From: Spirosoma fluviale
GTDB taxonomy: Bacteria; Bacteroidota; Bacteroidia; Cytophagales; Spirosomataceae
Direction: 5' to 3'
DNA length: 41,585 bases
NCBI GenBank assembly: GCA_945860325.1
Contig: CAMARL010000001.1
Location: forward strand, 1 to 41,585
Below the pieces are notes generated by a model. It saw only the letters and a program-made list of their open reading frames with translations. It did not search any database and had not been told where the DNA came from. Position 1 is the stretch's first letter, and each line of letters opens with the position of its first letter. The position numbers were made by a program, and so were the translations under genes. Below are positions 8,768 to 17,171 of this stretch, in pieces.

Positions 8768-8995
8768 TTATTTCTTATTTGATTTTTGTGAGTCTTCTTT
8801 TTTCATTCGTTCATTTTTTGAATACTGAAAGTAAAAAAGGCAGGCGACGCAATACATGAGCCAGCCGTAATGATAAAATATTTCAGACCAGAAATGGCCT
8901 TGAATATCTTTCGGTACCGGAGAATTTAAATCGATGATCCAAATAATAAAAAACCCAATCCCGGCCGCTAAACTTAAAATTTCTTTTCTACCCAT
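8768..8995 (-). CDS. Small two-helix membrane protein at the end of the ccm genes, unknown function
   Basis: I do not recognise this 75-aa protein. It has two hydrophobic segments (about residues 6-22, LSLAAGIGFFIIWIIDL, and 40-56, YGWLMYCVACLFYFQYS) and a Lys-rich tail (KKEDSQKSNKK). A TTG at 9004 could add three residues, but the ATG at 8995 begins one base after the ccmF stop, matching the 1-2 base gaps in the rest of the operon. The CNNM gene follows within 10 bases. Its position suggests a membrane accessory of cytochrome c maturation or of the CNNM protein, which is inference only. Confidence 0.75.
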   Translation of the reverse strand: MGRKEILSLAAGIGFFIIWIIDLNSPVPKDIQGHFWSEIFYHYGWLMYCVACLFYFQYSKNERMKKEDSQKSNKK

Positions 8996-8996
8996 A

Positions 8997-11546
8997 TTAG
9001 GCAATCATTTTTTCTGTCCTTCTAAATGTAGAGACAAATAAGCCAATAAAAATTAAAATAGATCCTACCCAAACTAAATTTATGTATGGCTTTTCCAGCG
9101 CTTTGATGATAATTAAATCTTGTTGGGTTGTATTATAAGAAAAACTAAATTCCTGTGTTTGCGGATTTATAGCAGTAAACTTAATTTTTATCCCCGTTTC
9201 TTCGCTTTCAAATGCGGGCATAGCCACCATTCTATTTTTGATAATGAAGGTGGGTGTTAGTTGGAACTGCTGAAAATTCTTTCCCAACACATTAAAATTA
9301 GCCCGAACGGCTGCATCATTTGCACCCAACACGACATTCTCTACTTCGGTGACACGGGTGACATCCACCAAAATCGCTACAAAATCATTTAAGAATAAAG
9401 TATCTCCGATAGATACCGTCGCATCGACGGTTTGACTCCATTGCTTTTCTGATCCGGCATCTGCGGCAAGGCGTGGATCTAATGAAACGTAGGTATAAAT
9501 ATCGTGATCCCAAGCATGTTTAACATCTGGAGAAATGGCGGTTCCCATTTTGGGATTCATTTGCCAACGAGGAAATAGGGAGACGCTTTTACCTTCTGCG
9601 TTTTTAAATTCCAATTCGTAATAATTATTTTCGGGTTCCACGGTCAAGGTGTCTCCTTTTTTAGCGATGGATTTCCCTTCTTTTTCAATATTTTTCAAAG
9701 CAACTGCATGAAAATCACCTTCAATGATGTCAAAATCTTTGCGGTTAAAATACCCAGGCTTTCCTCTTAATTCTATTTTTCTACCCTTGTAAGTAACTAA
9801 ATAATCCTGCATTTGCGCTCCTTGTCCTAGCCAAAGTGGTAAATTTTCCTTGTTTTCTTTGTTGTCATCCTTGGTGAATTGCTCTACTTTATTGGAGATA
9901 GCAAAGCCCGATCGATTGAGCGAAACAACTTTGGAATAGCCGGACGAAAATAGAACGCCAATAATCATAATTGCCAGGCCTACATGGGAAAGCGCACCTC
10001 CCGCAATGGAGAATTTTTGCTTCGTTAAAAACCACAATATTTGGCCATTCGCCATGAGTGAAAAAAGTCCGCTCCATAATAAAGCGATGTATGGAATTTC
10101 ATACACCTTTTCGAAATTAACGACTAAAACGGTTAATAAAACAGAGCTCAAAAGAGATGAGTAGAGCGGTTTAAATGAAGTGGATTGTTTTAATTTCCCC
10201 CACCAAACATATTGGCCAATTCCGCTTAAAAGTGCTACAGCAATGAATATCCAAATTTGAATTTTACTGTAATGTGCGACTTGATCAGCAGGCAAAGCTA
10301 TATTTGAAACCAGACCAAAGGCCTCTGCAATTTTATTGTATACGGGAATGGACGTCGTAAAAATCAGTTGGAATGCCGATAAAGTCAACACAGAAGCTCC
10401 GACAAAAATCCAAAATTCCTTATGGTAAATGCCAATTTCCTTTTCATCCTTGGGTAAACTTTTCCAACGATACACCGCTAAAATTATGGCCCCAATTAAA
10501 AACGTGAACATATAGATTAGGAGTTGGCCCGAAAGACCTAAATCTGTAAACGAGTGAACGGAAGCATTCCCTAGCACCCCAGACCGATTTAAAAAAGTAG
10601 AATAAAGGACTAAAATAAAAGTCGAGATGACCAAAATAATGGAAGTTTTCAGAGCAGCACTTGAATTCCGATGGGCTATCATGGTATGAATGGCGCCAAT
10701 TAAAACGAGCCATGGAACAAAAGAGGCGTTTTCCACCGGATCCCAATTCCAATATCCTCCAAAATTCAAAGTCTCATAAGCCCAATAGGCACCCATGGTA
10801 ATTCCAATCCCTAAAATGGCTGCTGAAAATGCAGCCCAAGGCAAAGCGGGTTTTATCCATTCGGTCAACTTATTTTTCCATAAACCTGCTATCAAATAAG
10901 CAAAAGGAACGAGTGTCAGTGCAAATCCTAAAAAGAGTGTTGGCGGATGAATCACCATCCAATAATTCTGTAGTAATGGGTTTAGGCCACGTCCATCTTT
11001 TGGAATAAAATTAGGCTGTAAACTCCAAACAGGTAAATCGGGCTGCGCCTCTCTCAACAAAAGAAATGGGGATGATCCGATTTTCAAATCGATCCATGGA
11101 ATAATGACACCTAAAATCATGGAAGTCAAAAAGGTTTGCACTAAGGCAAAAACAGTCATTACGGGCAATTCCCATTTAGGGTTTTTGATCATTAAAATCA
11201 CCCCTAAAATGGCTTGCCAGAATATCCAAAGTAAAAATGAACCTTCTTGGCCTTCCCAATAGCATGAAATCATGAACATGTTAGGCAGTGCTAATGAAGA
11301 ATGCGTGAAGGCGTAATGATATTCAAAATAGTGATTGTAGATAATGACAAAAAGGCTTGTAGCCACGCCAATCACTAAAAATAAATGAATAATAAATAAG
11401 GTTCTAGCCGTTTTTTTCCAATCATTTTCGGCGAGTTCATCGGTCGACTGAGTCGCTTTAAAGTATGAAAATGTGGCTAAAGCGGCCGTTACAAATGACC
11501 CAATTACCATTAAATGACCCGTCGTGCCAATATTTTCGTGTATCAT
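8997..11546 (-). CDS. ccmF: Cytochrome c-type biogenesis protein CcmF (CcsA superfamily)
   Basis: The 849-aa protein is a large polytopic membrane protein. It has the tryptophan-rich heme-handling WWD motif GGYWNWDPVENASFVPW near residues 257-273, VMIHPPTLFLGF near 190 and VLGNASVHSFTD near 325. A long non-membrane insert lies at about 555-810 before a last helix (NLVWVGSILIFIGLFVST). CcmF works with CcmH in the heme lyase that attaches heme from holo-CcmE to apocytochrome c in the periplasm. The size is larger than the proteobacterial protein (about 650 aa), as is usual for Bacteroidota homologues. It starts two bases after ccmE. Confidence 0.93.
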   Translation of the reverse strand: MIHENIGTTGHLMVIGSFVTAALATFSYFKATQSTDELAENDWKKTARTLFIIHLFLVIGVATSLFVIIYNHYFEYHYAFTHSSLALPNMFMISCYWEGQEGSFLLWIFWQAILGVILMIKNPKWELPVMTVFALVQTFLTSMILGVIIPWIDLKIGSSPFLLLREAQPDLPVWSLQPNFIPKDGRGLNPLLQNYWMVIHPPTLFLGFALTLVPFAYLIAGLWKNKLTEWIKPALPWAAFSAAILGIGITMGAYWAYETLNFGGYWNWDPVENASFVPWLVLIGAIHTMIAHRNSSAALKTSIILVISTFILVLYSTFLNRSGVLGNASVHSFTDLGLSGQLLIYMFTFLIGAIILAVYRWKSLPKDEKEIGIYHKEFWIFVGASVLTLSAFQLIFTTSIPVYNKIAEAFGLVSNIALPADQVAHYSKIQIWIFIAVALLSGIGQYVWWGKLKQSTSFKPLYSSLLSSVLLTVLVVNFEKVYEIPYIALLWSGLFSLMANGQILWFLTKQKFSIAGGALSHVGLAIMIIGVLFSSGYSKVVSLNRSGFAISNKVEQFTKDDNKENKENLPLWLGQGAQMQDYLVTYKGRKIELRGKPGYFNRKDFDIIEGDFHAVALKNIEKEGKSIAKKGDTLTVEPENNYYELEFKNAEGKSVSLFPRWQMNPKMGTAISPDVKHAWDHDIYTYVSLDPRLAADAGSEKQWSQTVDATVSIGDTLFLNDFVAILVDVTRVTEVENVVLGANDAAVRANFNVLGKNFQQFQLTPTFIIKNRMVAMPAFESEETGIKIKFTAINPQTQEFSFSYNTTQQDLIIIKALEKPYINLVWVGSILIFIGLFVSTFRRTEKMIA

Positions 11547-11548
11547 AT

Positions 11549-11992
11549 TTATTTTTTCGCTTCTAGTGAAGCACTTGAATCAACAGAAATTGTACCCTCT
11601 TGATATTTGGATGGGCATTTTAAAAGAATTTTGTCGCAATAAAAGATCTTGTCTGCTTTCATACTTCCGACTAAAACAATTTTTTCGGATTTTTCAAAAT
11701 CCTGAGGCTTTGGGGCGGCATAAATGACTTGGTTTTCACGGCCTAAACTATCTGACACCGTAAACTCTAGTCGGTTTGCATCCAAGGCAGGGTTAAATAC
11801 CATCCCTATAATCTTCCCTTGAGCGTCTTTTTTAAGTTTTCCTACGACATGTACTTTTTGGGATGGGTCAGATTTCGAAATTTTTTCTGCTTCATCAAAG
11901 CCAACATACGTACTCGCGTCGCTCGTCGTAATTAAAATAATGCCGATAGCAATGGCTACCAAAATCAAACCAATGATATGTGTTTTTTTCAT
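11549..11992 (-). CDS. ccmE: Heme chaperone CcmE, CxxxY variant
   Basis: The 147-aa protein has an N-terminal membrane anchor (residues 6-24) and an OB-fold heme-chaperone domain (VHVVGKLKKD, FTVSD, KIVLVGSM). The motif that covalently holds heme is normally HxxxY; here the position reads LLKCPSKYQE, with Cys126 and Tyr130. A CxxxY form is known from some deltaproteobacterial and archaeal-type CcmE proteins. It lies in the ccm operon one base after the ccmD-like gene. Function as a periplasmic heme carrier between CcmC and CcmF is inferred from the family and context. Confidence 0.93.
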   Translation of the reverse strand: MKKTHIIGLILVAIAIGIILITTSDASTYVGFDEAEKISKSDPSQKVHVVGKLKKDAQGKIIGMVFNPALDANRLEFTVSDSLGRENQVIYAAPKPQDFEKSEKIVLVGSMKADKIFYCDKILLKCPSKYQEGTISVDSSASLEAKK

Positions 11993-11993
11993 A

Positions 11994-12212
11994 TTAAGCT
12001 TTCTTAGGAATCTCTTTTTCTAGTCGGGTAATTTTATTGCCCAAGTTGAAAAGGTAGATAAAAAGACCCACGAGAATTAATAAAACTACTGCAATGACTA
12101 CATATATTTTCCCATCGGCACGGAATTGATCCGCCATTTCGATGTCGGCTTGTTGGGCCATCCCAGTAAAACTGCTAACTAAAAGAATCAATAAAGTGTT
12201 TGAAAATTTCAT
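11994..12212 (-). CDS. ccmD: CcmD-like small membrane protein
   Basis: The 72-aa protein has a signal-peptide-like start (about 1-19, ending MAQQ), a second hydrophobic helix (about 37-56, VVIAVVLLILVGLFIYLF) and a short charged C-terminal helix (NKITRLEKEIPKK). It lies between ccmC and ccmE, exactly where CcmD sits in other operons. CcmD helps release holo-CcmE from the CcmABC complex. Similarity to proteobacterial CcmD is only in size and topology, so the name rests largely on position. Confidence 0.78.
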   Translation of the reverse strand: MKFSNTLLILLVSSFTGMAQQADIEMADQFRADGKIYVVIAVVLLILVGLFIYLFNLGNKITRLEKEIPKKA

Positions 12213-12214
12213 AT

Positions 12215-12889
12215 CTATTCGTTTTCTGATGTTATGTGTTCTAATTTTTTTATACGAATTCTAAGGTTTGTGATCCAATAGCCTAACAGGGTCCAAGCTA
12301 TAATTGCCGGGTAAAAGACCAATCGCATATTGGAGTCTAAATCATATTTTGAAAATCCTGGATTCCCTCCATTTCCCGGATGTAATGAATCGGTCATACG
12401 AGGCAATATCCAAATCAAAATCATGAAAATAACAAAGGCAAAAATATTGTAAACATTTGATATTCTTGCTTTTTGCTGTTCATCTGGCATGGAGGAACGC
12501 ACTAAGCCATAGGCCAAATAAATTAATAGACCGATCGCAACCGAATTTAATTTTGGGTCGTTGGTCCACCAATCTCCCCACGTAAATTTCGCCCAAAGGC
12601 TGCCTGTAACTAGACCTAAGGTGGCAAAAACTAAACCGGTCTCCACATAGGCATTGGAGATGAGATCACTTTTGATGTCTGATTTTCGAAGGTATTGAAT
12701 CGAATGGTATACCGAGGTTCCCAATAAAAAAATCATGGTAAACCACATCGTGACATGAAAATATAAATTTCTCACGGTTTCATTTAGAATGGCTTGTCGG
12801 GGCACCTTCCCCATAAATCCTGCCCAAATCGTATAGATTAAAAGCAGCATACAGGCTATTTTCCAATAATTCTTTTTTAATGTCTCCAT
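12215..12889 (-). CDS. ccmC: Heme-handling protein CcmC
   Basis: This 224-aa protein has six predicted membrane helices and the WWD-type motif WAKFTWGDWWTNDPKLNS near residues 98-115, flanked by conserved histidines (NLYFHVTMWFT near 44 and VYHSIQYL near 62; an LHPGNGGNPG loop near 167). CcmC loads heme onto CcmE on the periplasmic side. The start overlaps the end of ccmB by 13 bases, and ccmD begins two bases after its stop, so translation is probably coupled. Confidence 0.93.
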   Translation of the reverse strand: METLKKNYWKIACMLLLIYTIWAGFMGKVPRQAILNETVRNLYFHVTMWFTMIFLLGTSVYHSIQYLRKSDIKSDLISNAYVETGLVFATLGLVTGSLWAKFTWGDWWTNDPKLNSVAIGLLIYLAYGLVRSSMPDEQQKARISNVYNIFAFVIFMILIWILPRMTDSLHPGNGGNPGFSKYDLDSNMRLVFYPAIIAWTLLGYWITNLRIRIKKLEHITSENE

Positions 12890-13545
12890 ATATAGGGGAA
12901 TAAAATTCCTGATAATACTATAACAATTACGTCTAAGGAGGCCAAAGTAGCCATTTCATCCCAATTCTCCTGCATGGATATTCCATCCATCGCACTTTTT
13001 GATAGTTTAAGTAAGAGCAATAAAAGTGGTATGATGATGGGAAAACTAAGAACCGACATCAACGTGGCTGAATTTTCGCCTTGTGCAGCTATTCCTGCGA
13101 CCATCGTCAGTGTTGCTGAAAAACCAATAGATCCTAATAGTAATGAGAGAAGATACAAAGGTAAATTCCCCACTGGATTCCCCATGACCCAAGAATAAAA
13201 TAAAATACCGACAAATGAAATGCCGATCATTACAAGCGCATTGTAGAAAATTTTCGAGTAGATGACCGCTTCTGGGCTTACGATCGAATAATAAAATAGA
13301 TTGCGCTGTTTTGATTCTTGCGTGAAACTTTTACCGATGGCGTTGACGGCGATAAATAAGATAATGAGCCAAAATAAGGTATTCCAAGTGATGGGATTGA
13401 TGGCTTGTTGCTTGGCCTTAAAAGATAAATAACAAACAAATATAGTGGAGGCCAAATACAAAAGTAATCCATGAATCGCGTATTTCTGACGCCATTCCAT
13501 CTGGATTTCTTTTTTAACCAACACGCGTATTTCTTTTATTAGCAT
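12877..13545 (-). CDS. ccmB: Heme ABC exporter permease CcmB
   Basis: The 222-aa protein has six predicted helices with the cytoplasmic start LIKEIRVLVKKEIQMEWRQK typical of CcmB (PF03379). CcmB and the ATPase CcmA drive release of holo-CcmE from CcmC. No ccmA is present beside it, so the ATPase must be elsewhere in the genome. This is the first gene of the seven-gene minus-strand operon; the 218-base region upstream is shared with divergent feoA. I see no clear TAnnTTTG element on the minus strand there. Confidence 0.9.
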   Translation of the reverse strand: MLIKEIRVLVKKEIQMEWRQKYAIHGLLLYLASTIFVCYLSFKAKQQAINPITWNTLFWLIILFIAVNAIGKSFTQESKQRNLFYYSIVSPEAVIYSKIFYNALVMIGISFVGILFYSWVMGNPVGNLPLYLLSLLLGSIGFSATLTMVAGIAAQGENSATLMSVLSFPIIIPLLLLLLKLSKSAMDGISMQENWDEMATLASLDVIVIVLSGILFPYIWRH

Positions 13546-13712
13546 GAATTAATCTAATCGGACACGCAATTTACGACAGAAAATTTGCTTTAAGGAATAT
13601 TATATAAGTATTTTACCCTGGGATTAATCGTAAATCTGTTGATTTGAATCTTTCAGCATTAGACATCAAATTAAATCTCCACTTGATCATTTTTTAGCTC
13701 GGATATACTTAG

Positions 13713-13732
13713 TACATTTGTAGCTAATTTTG
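13713..13732 (+). promoter_or_regulatory. Two candidate -7 elements upstream of feoAB
   Basis: TACATTTG (13713-13720) and TAATTTTG (13725-13732) both fit TAnnTTTG and lie 31-51 bases before the feoA ATG. Neither has a TTG at a standard 17-23 base spacing. I do not see a convincing Fur-box palindrome nearby. The rest of the 13546-13763 gap holds no other feature I can support. Confidence 0.4.
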
Positions 13733-13763
13733 AATAATTCTAAATAGGAAAGCTTAGTTCTAT

Positions 13764-13988
13764 ATGCGTACAGTTGCAGATTTGGGTATTGGTGAACATG
13801 GGTTTATTTCAGGTTTTACGGATGAAAAACTTTCCTTAAAATTATTAGAAATGGGTTGTTTGCCAGGTACGGAAGTGATTTTAACGCATCATGCTCCATT
13901 TGGTGACCCTATTGCCATTAAAGTTTCAGGCTATACTCTATCGATGCGAAGAGAAGAGGCGGCCACCATCCTAATTAATCATAAGTAA
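13764..13988 (+). CDS. feoA: Ferrous iron transport protein A
   Basis: The 74-aa protein is a FeoA (PF04023) SH3-like domain: IGEHGFISGFTDEKLSLKLLEMG, LPGTEVILTHHAPFGDPIAIKV and a terminal LSMRREEAATILI. FeoA is a small cytosolic partner of the FeoB iron channel. The stop codon is followed after one base by the TTG start of feoB, so the two are translated together. The length is standard. Confidence 0.93.
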   Translation: MRTVADLGIGEHGFISGFTDEKLSLKLLEMGCLPGTEVILTHHAPFGDPIAIKVSGYTLSMRREEAATILINHK

Positions 13989-13989
13989 A

Positions 13990-16116
13990 TTGGCTAAAAT
14001 CCCTAAAATAGCATTGATTGGAAACCCAAATGCGGGGAAGTCGTCCTTGTTCAACACATTGACTGGCCTACGTCAAAAAACGGGAAATTTCCCTGGCGTG
14101 ACCATGGATAAATTAACCGGAATATGGGAATTAGGTCCAAAAAATCAAATTGAGATATTAGATTTACCGGGAATATATAGTATTTATCCAAAGTCCATCG
14201 ACGAGGAATTAGTGATTAATATTTTGGGCAATCCGGCACATCCTGATTATCCCGATATGGTCATTGTCGTGGCAGATGCATCTAACTTAAAGCGAAATTT
14301 ATTGCTTTTTTCTCAAGTTCGTGACTTGGGAATTCCTACTGTTTTGGCTCTCAACATGATTGATGTAGCGGAAAATGAAGGCTATGTGATCAACTCGATC
14401 AAGTTAGCTCGGGAACTAAGTGTTGAGGTGGCGGAAGTAAATGCTAAAAAGGGAATTGGTGTTAATGGATTAAAATTAGCGGTTCAAAAAACCTTAGAAA
14501 ATCGATTTGCATCCAATGATGGCTTGCCACTTCCGGTATCGGAGGAGCTGATCGACGAAATTCAGGCGGCGTTTGGAGAGGTGGATCCTTACCGATGTTT
14601 ACTTTGGCTGATGGAACATGATCGAATGAAAATGTTTACGAAAGCTCAGTGTGCAGATTTGGATCAAATCATGGTCAAACATGATTTTGAACCCAAAAAA
14701 TACAAGTCGGCCGAAACTGTGAAACGCTATGAGTTTTTAACTGAGGTAGTCGATCGTTGCGTGATTAATTTAAATCGACAATGGGATGCGCCACCGGTGA
14801 AAACATGGACAGACCGATTAGATAAATTATTTTTACATCCTGTTGGCGGATACCTATTTTTTTTGGCGATTTTATTTGTCATGTTTCAAGCCGTTTTTAC
14901 GTGGGCCACGTATCCCATGGATGCCATAGACGCCGGTGTGGCTTTTTTAAATGATTGGTTGAAAGATATACTTCCAGAATCAACCTTAAGAGGATTGTTG
15001 ACCGATGGATTAATTGCAGGAATTGGGGGTGTTTTGATCTTTATTCCACAAATCGCCTTCTTGTTTTTCTTTATCTCTATGTTGGAGGAAACGGGCTATA
15101 TGTCTCGGGTGATGTTTATCATGGATAAATTAATGCGCCGATTTGGATTAAATGGAAAGTCGGTGGTTCCTCTTCTCTCCAGTGTAGCCTGTGCCGTGCC
15201 TGCCATTATGAGTACTCGGTCTATCGGGTCAAGAAAAGATCGTTTGATCACTATTTTGGTGACACCTTTGATGTCATGTTCGGCGCGATTGCCAATTTAC
15301 ACGGTGTTGATTGCCCTAGTGGTTCCTGAAAAAAACACTTTGTTTGGGCTTTTCAACTTACAAGGATTGGTGTTATTTATCTTGTATTTGCTAGGATTTT
15401 TTATGGCATTATTTTCAGCCTACATCATGAAATTGATTCTCAAGGCGAAGGAAAAGAGTTACTTCATCATGGAATTACCCACCTATAAAGCACCGAGATT
15501 TAAGCATGTGAGCTATACAATTTTGAATAATGTGAAGGCTTTTGTTTTTGAAGCGGGTAAAGTCATTGTAGCTATTTCGATTATCTTATGGGTATTAGCC
15601 AGCTATGGCCCTGGAAATAGTATGGAGGATGCGAGCAACCGAATTAAAATTCAAAACCCAAATTTATCAGGTGTTGAACTGACTAATAAAATAGCCGGGG
15701 AAAAATTAGAAAATTCCTATGCGGGTCATTTTGGTAAGTTTATCGAACCTGCTATCAGGCCTTTGGGCTATGATTGGAAAATAGGTATTGCGCTGATCAC
15801 TTCATTTGCGGCCCGAGAGGTATTTGTGGGCACCATGTCGACCATTTATAGCTTAGGGGGTGAGATTGACAATGAAAATGCGACGATCAAAAATAGAATG
15901 CGTGCTGAGGTAAATCCCCAAACTGGGAAACCGATGTATGATCTGGCTTTAGGATTTTCTTTGCTGATTTTCTATGCCTTTGCCATGCAATGCATGAGCA
16001 CGTTGGCAACGACCTACCGAGAAACTAAATCGTGGAAATACCCGTTGATTCAATTCGGATATATGACCGCATTAGCGTATTTGTCTGCTTTTCTAGTCTA
16101 CCAAACGCTTTCTTAA
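13990..16116 (+). CDS. feoB: Ferrous iron transporter FeoB (TTG start)
   Basis: The 708-aa protein has an N-terminal G domain: G1 GNPNAGKSS (11-19), G3 DLPG (58-61), G4 NMID (122-125). Gate helices and two FeoB-type pore regions follow, including VPLLSSVACAVPAIMSTRS and a second repeat, SFAAREVFVGTMSTIYSLGG. It imports Fe2+ across the inner membrane. The start must be TTG at 13990: no ATG lies between the feoA stop and the G1 loop, and the spacing TAAaTTG suggests translational coupling. The last four bases overlap the convergent thioesterase gene. Confidence 0.95.
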   Translation: MAKIPKIALIGNPNAGKSSLFNTLTGLRQKTGNFPGVTMDKLTGIWELGPKNQIEILDLPGIYSIYPKSIDEELVINILGNPAHPDYPDMVIVVADASNLKRNLLLFSQVRDLGIPTVLALNMIDVAENEGYVINSIKLARELSVEVAEVNAKKGIGVNGLKLAVQKTLENRFASNDGLPLPVSEELIDEIQAAFGEVDPYRCLLWLMEHDRMKMFTKAQCADLDQIMVKHDFEPKKYKSAETVKRYEFLTEVVDRCVINLNRQWDAPPVKTWTDRLDKLFLHPVGGYLFFLAILFVMFQAVFTWATYPMDAIDAGVAFLNDWLKDILPESTLRGLLTDGLIAGIGGVLIFIPQIAFLFFFISMLEETGYMSRVMFIMDKLMRRFGLNGKSVVPLLSSVACAVPAIMSTRSIGSRKDRLITILVTPLMSCSARLPIYTVLIALVVPEKNTLFGLFNLQGLVLFILYLLGFFMALFSAYIMKLILKAKEKSYFIMELPTYKAPRFKHVSYTILNNVKAFVFEAGKVIVAISIILWVLASYGPGNSMEDASNRIKIQNPNLSGVELTNKIAGEKLENSYAGHFGKFIEPAIRPLGYDWKIGIALITSFAAREVFVGTMSTIYSLGGEIDNENATIKNRMRAEVNPQTGKPMYDLALGFSLLIFYAFAMQCMSTLATTYRETKSWKYPLIQFGYMTALAYLSAFLVYQTLS

Positions 16117-16562
16117 ATTTTAATCGGGATAGAAGTGGCCGCTAAATTGCTCGTCGCTTTCGCTAAAATTTTCCCATCCTGATTGTACATTTTGGCTTCT
16201 ACATTAGCTATTTTCTTGCCCACTCGGTAGACCTCTGAGGTAACCGTAACTTTTTCACCTGCTTTAGCGCCATATAGAAAGTCGACATGCAAATTGATGG
16301 TTACATAAAGGTGATCTATCTGAACGGTAATCAAGGTCATTCCCATGATTTCATCCAACATCGTTGAAATAATACCCCCGTGTAAAACGCCAGCATGATT
16401 ACATTGGTCTGCTCTCACGTCAAATTCAGCTGTAATTGAGCCTAATGTGGCTTTTTTCAAGGTGCCGTCTAACCACGTAGATACAGCGTTCGGGTTTCCG
16501 TCAACAATCTTGCGATCTAAATTTTGGTTCAAAAACTGAAGAACCGTTTCGTTTGGTTTCAT
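16113..16562 (-). CDS. PaaI-family hotdog thioesterase
   Basis: The 149-aa protein has a hotdog fold. CNHAGVLHGGIISTMLDE (residues 54-71) contains the HGG turn and the acidic pair Asp70/Glu71, followed by NLHVDFLYGAKAGEKVTVTSE. Family members hydrolyse acyl-CoA thioesters in the cytosol; the substrate is unknown. It differs from the menI-like protein at 5894 and has no pathway neighbour. Its stop codon shares a TTAA tetranucleotide with the feoB stop. Confidence 0.88.
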   Translation of the reverse strand: MKPNETVLQFLNQNLDRKIVDGNPNAVSTWLDGTLKKATLGSITAEFDVRADQCNHAGVLHGGIISTMLDEIMGMTLITVQIDHLYVTINLHVDFLYGAKAGEKVTVTSEVYRVGKKIANVEAKMYNQDGKILAKATSNLAATSIPIKI

Positions 16563-16591
16563 ATTAATTGGTTAGGCGGAAAAATAATTTT

Positions 16592-17011
16592 TTACGAGCG
16601 GGTCCATGTAGATGTCCGACCAAACATAGGCACTCCCACATATCCTCGAATATCTAGGACTTTGTTATTGTCTTTTACTTTTAAAATACAATCGTAGGTT
16701 TTACCTGATTTAGGGTCATAAATTTTGCCATCTTCCCAAGCGGATCCTGTGAATTTAAAATCTTGAAGAATAACGGTATTTACAATATCTCTTGAACGTA
16801 ATTTAGAATCTGGATTATTAACATCTTTTTTACCAGGCGTTTTTGACCAAATAATTTTGCCATAAAATTTATCACCTTGTTTGTAAATACTGATTTTCCC
16901 GTCTTTTTCTTGGGAAAGCCACTCGCCTAAAATGGCATCAGGACCTGAACTTGCAAATGAATTAGCATGTAAAATAAGGGTGCTTAGCAATAATAAAAAT
17001 GTTGTTTTCAT
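16592..17011 (-). CDS. DUF2147-family secreted protein
   Basis: The protein has 139 aa from the ATG at 17011. A signal peptide (MKTTFLLLLSTLILHANSFA) leads to a DUF2147 domain: ILGEWLSQEKDGKISIYKQG, FYGKIIWSK, GKIYDPKSGKTYDCILKV and DIRGYVGVPMFGRTSTW. The role of the family is unknown; members are periplasmic or outer-membrane-facing small beta proteins. An in-frame upstream start at 17053 is possible but would put the signal peptide internally. It would also lie upstream of a TATATTTG promoter element (17041-17034), so 17011 is preferred. Confidence 0.9.
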   Translation of the reverse strand: MKTTFLLLLSTLILHANSFASSGPDAILGEWLSQEKDGKISIYKQGDKFYGKIIWSKTPGKKDVNNPDSKLRSRDIVNTVILQDFKFTGSAWEDGKIYDPKSGKTYDCILKVKDNNKVLDIRGYVGVPMFGRTSTWTRS

Positions 17012-17033
17012 AGATAGAAATTTTTTGAATGTG

Positions 17034-17041
17034 CAAATATA
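17034..17041 (-). promoter_or_regulatory. -7 element of the DUF2147 gene
   Basis: Minus-strand TATATTTG, matching TAnnTTTG, lies 22 bases before the ATG at 17011. No TTG sits at proper spacing upstream. It supports the shorter start of the DUF2147 gene. Confidence 0.4.
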
Positions 17042-17086
17042 TGGTGAAATCATGATAAATTACTAAACTAATAGAATTCGAAAAGG

Positions 17087-17118
17087 TTTGCTGACCTCAT
17101 TCGGAATACTTATTTTTG
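17087..17118 (+). promoter_or_regulatory. Bacteroidota promoter for the comA-like gene
   Basis: TTTG (17087-17090), a 20-base spacer and TATTTTTG (17111-17118) match the TTTG-N17/23-TAnnTTTG consensus closely. Transcription would start near 17125, about 47 bases before the ATG at 17172. This rules out an in-frame TTG start at 17088, which lies inside the -33 element. Confidence 0.7.
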
Positions 17119-17171
17119 TACCAAATTTCTATTTAAATTTACATGAAGAAAATCACAGCCAATATTACATT

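Noticed and set aside
13546..13763. Fur box in the ccmB/feoA divergent region
   Set aside because: The AT-rich TTATATAA palindrome near 13600 does not extend into a recognisable Fur-type repeat.
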